Source of the DNA: Lumbricus rubellus
Taxonomy: Eukaryota > Annelida > Clitellata > Crassiclitellata > Lumbricidae
Assembly: GCA_945859605.1 (NCBI GenBank)
Contig: OX243821.1
Coordinates: 16,163,899 to 16,227,898 of the forward strand
DNA length: 64,000 bases
Direction of reading: 5' to 3'
Position numbers and translations under genes: made by a program
In this document: one piece after another, positions 23,501 to 32,684 of the stretch
How the letters are laid out: every line of letters starts with the position of its first letter
How positions within the stretch are numbered: position 1 is the stretch's first letter
Notes under the pieces: generated by a model
What the model saw: the letters and a program-made list of their open reading frames with translations, nothing else
What the model was told of the DNA's origin: nothing
The model's database searches: none

Positions 23501-26500
23501 TTCGCTCTGCCTCCAACTGGGACCTGTTGGTACCACATGTTGGAACCTCAACCTCTCAACGTCATGCTTTCTCAGTTGTAGGTCCAAGGCGGCAGATATA
23601 TATGTTACAGGCAATGTGTAAAATCAGGGATTTTGTAAAATGCCTGAAATTTTTAGGTAATTTGTAAAATCCCCAATTCACTCGGGCACTTTACACAATC
23701 CCTGAAAAAAACAGGGATTTTGTAAAATCCCTGAAATCTGAAGCTGAAAATTTGACAGATTGCCTGAAACCCAAAATAAATGAACATAATCGTTGTTTAT
23801 TATGGAAACAAGCCACTTAAGTTTACTTCAATTTAATTTATCGAATTTTAGTTTTTAATTTTCAAAGTTAATTAGTTAAAGTCATCTATAATACATTAAA
23901 TTTTTTTCAAATTTGTAAACTGCTATGAACAAATTGAATACTAACAGCACTACCACATACATTTTAAAAAGTTTAATACTACATAAAATTACTTGTCGAG
24001 ACCCCTCCTGAATGTTTCTTCTAAGTTCAGTTCCAAATTCATTTTTAGTTGAGTTTTTAAACGGCTACATCAGTTTTTGTTTACACATGACGTACTCGAA
24101 TGACATCGGCTGTTACATTTGACCTTTGCTTTGAAACATTTGCACCTATTTGTCTTGCAGCGTCCAGTCCCTGAACAGTTGCATTTAAAAAAACCTTGCC
24201 CACCACATTTGGATTCAAATTGAACAGCACTTCGAAGTCCTACTTCCTGTTCTGTTGAAATGTCATTGTTAGTTAGTAGCTTGTGGGCACACAAATCAAA
24301 TTGATTACGGGAGTATTTCCCGGACAACATTCCAGCCCTTACTGCAGCGATTCTGTAGAGGTCGTTGTTGTCACGCTCACAAACAACACCCATTATATTT
24401 CGAGGATCTCCCCGGCCTCTGTCAACGAGGGGAATATATCTGGTGACATTGTCTCCTGTGTTTGCAGCAACGTTTGTCACTCGGCTACGCTTTACCATAC
24501 GCTCTGCCTGATCAACCATTGCATCCCGAGCTCGCTTACGTTGTGTTTTAATTGTAACACGATTCTGTTCCAGAGCTGAACTATTTTTGTCCATGACATC
24601 TTCCAGCAAAACAGGCTGGTTGTCGAGATTGATGACTGCTACCTCTGTTGATGTGGAAAGATCTGTCTGGTTGATGTATGAGGATGTGGTTGAGAGACCT
24701 GGAGCAGACGGGTTGTTGTCATAGGATGTGGTTGAAGTACTTGGATGAGATGGATTGTTGTCTGAGGATGAAGTACCTGGAGCAGACAGGTTGTTGTCGG
24801 AGGTTGTGGTTGAAGTACTTGGATGAGATGGATTGTTGTCTGAGGATGAAGTACCTGGAGCAGACAGGTTGTTGTCGGAGGCTGACTTATGGCCCGCAGA
24901 ACCATAGATATAATAAACCTGGATATTAGAATAACCATACTTACTTACTTACTTCAATATTTCAAAGGGAAAGTGAGTCGCAACAGTCGATGGCAACGTT
25001 CAGTTATGTTCGTCATTTCGTTTCAGGCAATCTGTCAAATTTTCAGCTTCAGATTTCAGGGATTTTACAAAATCCCTGTTTTTTTCAGGGATTGTGTAAA
25101 GTGCCCGAGTGAATTGGGGATTTTACAAATTGCCTAAAAATTTCAGGCATTTTACAAAATCCCTGATTTTACACATTGCCTGTAACATATACATCCATTA
25201 CCTTAAAAAACTCCGAAACAAGTGATATATGGCCTTTTGGGTAGCTGGCCCAATCACGCGCATGGGACAGTCTTTCATCACCCATACAAGAGCTCATGGC
25301 TGCCGCAACTTTATTACGTTATTGTTACTGAACTTTATTATTACTTCTGTGTATTGCTATTATTTTACATCTCTAACCTGTAAGCTGGTGCGTTATGTCA
25401 CCTTGATTTGTCTTACTTTGAAATTAAAAGAATATATTACAAAAGGCTTTGTGCCTCTAAAAACAGTAATGTTAATAACTGTACTTTCTGTCAAACTCTA
25501 ACGCTGAATGCTGACTGTTGACTGTGTGTAAATCAACCAAGAAGTAGCTTGCTAACGACGATGACATAGAAACTGTAGTAGATATACAAATAGAAATACA
25601 TCAATCAGGGACGGATAAAATTTTAGAAGGGTGGCCAAAATTTTAGGTGATCTTTGCCAAAAATCTGATGACCTTTTTGGGTCATTTGGCCGAAATCTCT
25701 GAAAAATATACCAATTCCCCTGCCGAAATAGCTGATGACCTTTTTCTAGTCGTCTGGTTGCACGTAATCCCCCTTGGGAATTTTTAAAGCTTGCTGAAAG
25801 CAAATGGGGGCCACGTGTTATGCATTTTAATGGGGCATGACCGGATTCCCCTCCTCCCTGATCCGCCTCTGACATCAATGTAAGCTTAATTATATGAGTG
25901 TGTGATTCGTTTAGGTCTTTACTGCACTGGTCCAGCGTCTGTGGAAGCAGTTAAGAACGGTCTTGTCCAATTGCCATACGACGGAACTTTTATCTTCGCT
26001 GAAGTCAACGCAGACAGAGTTCACTGCATTCAAACGAAGGATGGAACATGGAAACACACGTTCCAGGAAGACTAGTAATCACTCACTTACTCACTCATTT
26101 TACTTACTTAGCTCCAGGGCCGGATTAAGGCATGTTCAACATGTTCTGACGAACAGGGGCCCCACACTTCAGGGCCCCCCCACACATGTGAAAATTTGTT
26201 TTTCAGGAGAATTTTTGAAGCAAATTGTGACCAAACGACTCAGAAAGGTCGCCAGATATTTTTGGCAGAGAAATATATGTATATTCTACGGAAATTTCGA
26301 CCAAACAACTAAAAAAGGTCATCGAATTTTCGGCTGAATACCCGCAAAAAATTTCCCGAACAGGGCCCCCACATTTCTTAATCCGGCCCTGCTTAGCTCA
26401 CTTGCTCGCCCGACTCAATTACTAACCGGCGCGCTTACTAACTTAGATCACTTGCCTGACTCATTCACCTACTCACGCAGTCACCCACATGTAACTCATT

Positions 26501-29500
26501 CAGGGCTTTTTTAAAACGTGCAGCTGTACACAAAATGCAGGGGCGCAACCAGAAAATTTTCCTGGGGGTGCTCAGAATTATTATTGTAAGCGCCGATGGT
26601 GCGAAGTTGAGAGTGCCAAAGGAACTTGCTTGATTGTGTAATCTTAAAGACCGAATGACCCCTATCCCCCCACGCACCAAAAAAACTCATCGGATTTGGA
26701 AAAATTGTGTGGGTCACCTTTTTAGCCTGAGCACCTCCAGCACCCCTAGTTGCGCCACTGACAAAATGTGCAATGGTTCTAAATGGAGTTGTGCAGTTGT
26801 AGAAGCACTCTGTACAGTTAAAACTAGCAAAATATGATCATTGTCTTCCGATTGGAAGTAATTTTACGATGGATGATGGGAAAGGAAAGAAGGAGTTGTG
26901 CGGTTCTGAAAATTCCTTAAAACAGCCCTGAATTCATTCACTTACTTGATTTACTCACTCAATCGTTCATCCACTCACCCAACAAACAACCCACCCACGC
27001 ATTAAACTCACTCACTGACTAACAGTATTATCACTATACATTATTAGACCTGTGTTGACATTTTGCATTCATTATTGCGATGTCAGTAGGCCTATTCATT
27101 CCTAACAATTCTGAACAGATCTTTACTGACGGAGTAATGACCCTTTGCTTAGATAGGCCTACTTACTTACTTACTTGTTAACTCATTTAGTTTACTTATT
27201 AGGCCTACTTAGCTCATTCATTCACTAAGCTGATGTACTCACATCGACTGATTCCTCTTGTTTACTAACAATACTTCTGTTGACTGGTTATTATTATGCA
27301 GCATAGGAAAGAGTATCAGTACAAAAGGTCCGGACGGAGATGAGAGACTCGACATCACCAACCAATACAAGTTTGCCGAAGGTAGAAGTTCCACTCAATG
27401 TCTGCATTTACTTGACTAAAATCCTTTAAAATATTTCTGTCAATATTGAATACATTTATAACGCGTGCAAGGCCAACCAAAATGTGAATACGAGGAGCGA
27501 ATAGTTAGTCAGCCGCCATAGGAAGACGGAATTAATCCAAGTGCTTGAAAGCCAAGGAGATTAGTAAGTTTGTGTTGCGTTTTGAAGGAAGGAAGACAAT
27601 TTGAGTTGCGAAGCGAGAGTGAATGTCAACTACAATCGCTGGGAGCAGAGGCATGGATTGCAGGCGAAAACTGTCATGTATCGTGTGCCGTAACTTAAGT
27701 TAACTTAACTTAAGTGCCGTACCTGATGACTGTAGACAACGAGGAAATGTGAGGAAATGTGAGAAGTTAGTTGTGACTGAAGGTATGAGCTTAACTGGTA
27801 CTTGGAGATTTTTTCAAAGTGTCCGCTAAAGATTTTAGTCTGAAATCAGCAGGAAGGAAGCCAATGCTACTGATGGAGTCTTCTTTCTGTTCTCTGCCCT
27901 AGGCAGGTTCAAATGTTTGACGTCTCCATTCTTCCCTGTTCTGTGCATTCTTTTTCAGCTTCTGATAACAGTCTTTCATCATCCAGTCCAGCAGTCTTTG
28001 TCTTGGTCTTCCTCTCGTTCTTTTCCCCTCCAATTTCCCCTCTATGATTGTTCTTAGCATCGAGTCTCCTCTGAGTGTGTGCCCTATCCATCTTCTTTGT
28101 CTTTCTCTAATTGTGTGTATCATCGATCTCTTTTCTCCAACTCTTCTCAATACCTCCTCATTCTTTACATGATCCCTCCAGCTGATGGAGTAGGACTGAG
28201 TAACTTGTTTGTGTTGAAACGCGCAGCATGACGCAAATAAAGAAGCTCTGGGTGCAGCCTATTGAGCTCGTGGTAAAAACACCGACATGGCATAATCAAG
28301 ACAAAAGGAAACAAGACATATAGTTTTCGGCATAATATTAAGAGTCGTAGCTGGTGTTTTTCTGATGTGCTAGAAACAATATTTGCACAATTAATGCTTC
28401 CTGTGTGCTGTCGGAATTAGGCAACTGATCAAGGATACCCCTAGTGTTTTAGTAAGATAAACTTGCATCTGTCCTTGTACACTACACCATGCAATGCAAA
28501 GTACCTACATGTACGTAACCTATACGCATGCTTGTATATATGTATGTATGTACGCCTATGTATGTATGTGAGTATGCATATAGGCCTATTTTTATGCACG
28601 ACATTATGTGGAGTGTGTGTAGACAGAAAAATAATAAAGGTGGCATTTCGTTTGCTTGCATTGAATTTCTATACTGCTTCTAACGTCAGCAAGTTTGCGA
28701 ATAACTCCGTAGCTTTGGTTTTCTAGAATCACAGGAGGAGAGAACGGCGGTTTGGACAGCCGTATCGAATAGCTCAAGTCCTCGCAAAACCCTTTACAAA
28801 GTGGAGGCAGAGGTCAGTTTAAGTATACTACTGTTTGGAAGAGCCTAAACACTTATTTAACCCTAATAAAAATATTAATTATGACAAATTATTTATTACT
28901 ACAATTTGATATCGGCCTACAGCATTCCTTCAAAGCTGCATACTCATGCAGGAGCGCCGATAGTCCAACCCACGGTAGAATAGAACGTTATTATATATAA
29001 TTGTAGCCCATTAGAAGTCGTGGCAGTAGTAATATTAGTAATATTGGTGGATGATAAATAAATTACTATTTTTAGTAGTAGTAGTAGAATTCGAGATGTT
29101 GCAGTTGCGGTGATAGTGGTAGTGGTGGTGACGACACTTGTAGCACTATTAGTAGTATTTGTTGTTGCAGTTGTAGTAAAAATAAATCAGTAATTGTAGA
29201 TAATGGTAGTAATAATTGCTGTAGTTACATGTACGTGTAGTAGTACTATTGGTTGTAGCAGTATGTTTCGTGTATCATCCAAGCTAAAAATAATCTTTCA
29301 AACTTGTAGGACATCGACTTCAAACTTGTGCAGAACGACGATGTCTTGATTGGCCAAACGTTTGACGTCGTTCTTAAGATGCATAACAAGGATCCAGACA
29401 AACAAAGAACCGTGAAAACAACATTAACGGCGTCTGTTGTTCAATACACCGGTGTACCAGTCGCCTCCATCAAGTCATTTTCAAAGACAATCGCTCTAAA

Positions 29501-32379
29501 ACCAAACGCAGGTTAGCAGACACCCATAGTATTGTTTGTTATATCTATTTCTCCATTTTCATAACGCTCCTTCAAGCTCTCTGCTAAGAGGGCAACCGAC
29601 TACAGCGCGGACACTGCATCGGAGTTTCACGCCGAACGCCCGAGCAATTGCGAGGGAAGGACTTGCTTAACCCTTTAATGCCGATAGTGTAGTAAAATGT
29701 ATGGGAAATCCTATGCCCTCCGGCATTAAAGGGTTAAATTAAGGTCCCTAGGCTGCGGCTTGAGTTGGATTCGAACCTAGAACCTTCCGGCTCCAAAGCA
29801 CCGACGCCACTACCACACTACCGCGCGCCCACAACTTTCATACACACACCATCTTCATTCATTTATTCGCAGATTTTGATAGCGCCTATGTTTCAGTAAG
29901 AGTCCGATGAAAGTTCAGTCCTGACCACTGCATTGAAAGGTTAAATTCTGCCTAGTTCCAAATCGCAATCAGCTCTCAATTAGGAGTGTGCCGGTGTAAA
30001 GGTTTCAGTTTGTCCCTCCTAAACATTACCTCTGCAAACTGTAATTTGCATCAATCATCGCATTTATTGCACTAAAAATATCAGAAAAATCATCCCGCTT
30101 CTTGCTTTGGTCTGAAGATTTTCATCCATCATCCATCCCACTGTGTGTTAACAGACGAAGAAGTGAAGATGACGGTGGAGGTGAAGGACTACGTGGATAA
30201 AGTGACAGAAATGTGTCACGTGAAGATGTCATCCATGTCACAAGTGGAAGAGACAAAACAATTCCACTGCGACTCAGACGATTTCCGCTTCTCCAAGCCA
30301 ACCTTAAACATTAAGGTAAGAACGTTCTGCCGACTGTGTAAGCTTATCCGATTAAATGGATTTCTTAATCTCCTGGTTCTTATAAACAATAAACAATTTA
30401 AACAATTTTAAAAATAAATGGCTGCGCATTGATCAGGGTCGGATTAAGACATGTTCAACATATTCGGCCGAACAGGGGCCCCACACTTTAGGGGGCCCAC
30501 ACATGCGGAGAAAAATTTAGGGGAGAATGGTATATTCTGATGAAGTTTCGACCAAGCGCCTAAAAAAGGTCATCAGATTTTTCGATCGATGATCCCCAAC
30601 AATTTTCCGAACAGGGCCCCACATTTCTTAATCCGGTCCTGGCATTGACGATGATCATAGGCCAACTGCGAAACTCAAGGACCGTTTGTACAAAGGATTG
30701 GAAGCACAATGCATTGAGCTGTGTGCTAAGCTTATAGATTTTGGACGATAATTGGGATCCCGGAAATTTCACATTAATTTTTGTTTGCATAAGAAATGCA
30801 CTCAATTAATTAACTAACGAAGACGGATTGACAAATAATCATGCTACTTAATAAATTATATTTACACTAATTATTAATTATGTTAATTAATAAATAATTA
30901 TGTTTTTAAAGTGCAAAAAATTGCATTTGAAGTTTCAAAACATAATCTTTAGCATTTGAAACCGAATTTTAAGCGGGTCGACATCATTCTATCGTTGAGA
31001 GTGAAATGGTCGTACACAAAATTTTCACAAGTCCTGTAGTAGAATGTACTTGTGCGAAACTTTGCAATCATAATTTTCTTCGGTAACTAACCGTTTAAAA
31101 CGCAGATACCGTAACGAAATACAATGTCTAGCAGGACATTGCTTATGAAGCGACACGTAAGAGTCTCTTGGAAGCTCTCAACACATGGCCATGAGGCAGC
31201 TGACAAGTGCGTAGGATTATTCAGGCCTAGTAATAGGCCTACAGAGCTCAAGTTACCAGTGGATACTAATTTACAGATGGCCTGATTTGCGACACTGGAT
31301 CCATCGGTCTATTATACTATTCCGTTGACTATAAGCAGAAAACGGACGTGTCCCAAAACTCACTCCATGCAATAATTATTGACATCTGGATAGACGAATA
31401 GGATTTGAAAGTTTACTGCGAAACTGTGCAATCGAATCTTTAGGTCAATAATCATTTAAGTTGATTGTAACTAGAGAAAGTGAACTTACATCATCGCAGA
31501 CAGTTACTGTAGGCATAGTAATTTGCAGAATGGCTCCAGATGATGATAATTGTAATCGGATTGCATTTCTACTGCGAAACTGTGCATTCAATACTTAACC
31601 GTCGGCCAATACGAAGATTGATCATAGGATTCATATCCAACAGGGGCGCCCGCAGGCGTACGGACTTACGCAAGACTGCGTACAGCGCCGAGAGGTTAAA
31701 AAATAAAATAAAATAAAATTACAAATGTGCTCCATTTATTTATATTTCATCATTTTCAGCTGTCTGCTCTTGAATGGAAAATTATAGGCCTACTTTATTT
31801 TTACTTGCCTTAGTATCCCAGTGGCGACGCCAGCTATAAAATTTCAGCAGAGTAGGCTATGCCTAAAAGGCTAATAGGCAGGTCAAATGAGCTTCCGCGA
31901 TATGGGAGTGCCACCACTATTAACATCCGAAATTAACTCTATACCGGTATGCGTAGACCTGTACCCAAAATGCATCAAAAAGCTTATGTTGGCGATATCT
32001 CATAATAATTATTAGGCCTATATCCCTATAGCTCGATTCGAACGCCGTTCGCTTCATTTTGCGCAAGTTGTGCGTACAGAAAAAACTCCTGGGGGCGCCG
32101 CTGATATCTAATAACCAGACGTTGACACAACTGAAGCTAACGTCCGAGAAATTATAATGAAATAACATAACTATGACATCTGTGGGCGCGGTGGTGTAGT
32201 GGGTATGCTCGGTGCCTGGTAGCCGGAGGTTTGAGGGTTCGAATCCACCTCAAGCCGCCGCGTAGGGGCCTTGAGCAAGTCCTTCACACGCATTTGCTTA
32301 TGCTCTTCGGCGTGAAACCCCGAATCGGTGTCCGCGATGTAGAAGGAAAAGATTATTGTGATCGTGATTGTGATGATGA

Positions 32380-32413
<34 letters not shown>

Positions 32414-32501
32414 GGTGGTGATGGTGGTGGTGGTTGGGGTGGTGGTGGTGGTGGTCATTATTGACGACGACGACGACGACGACGACGATGATGATGATGA
32501 C

Positions 32502-32587
<86 letters not shown>

Positions 32588-32600
32588 CGACGACGACGAC

Positions 32601-32684
<84 letters not shown>

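Noticed and set aside
32184..32260. Functional tRNA gene
   Set aside because: The A- and B-box-like segments belong to a multi-copy SINE with a non-tRNA tail; no paired acceptor stem.
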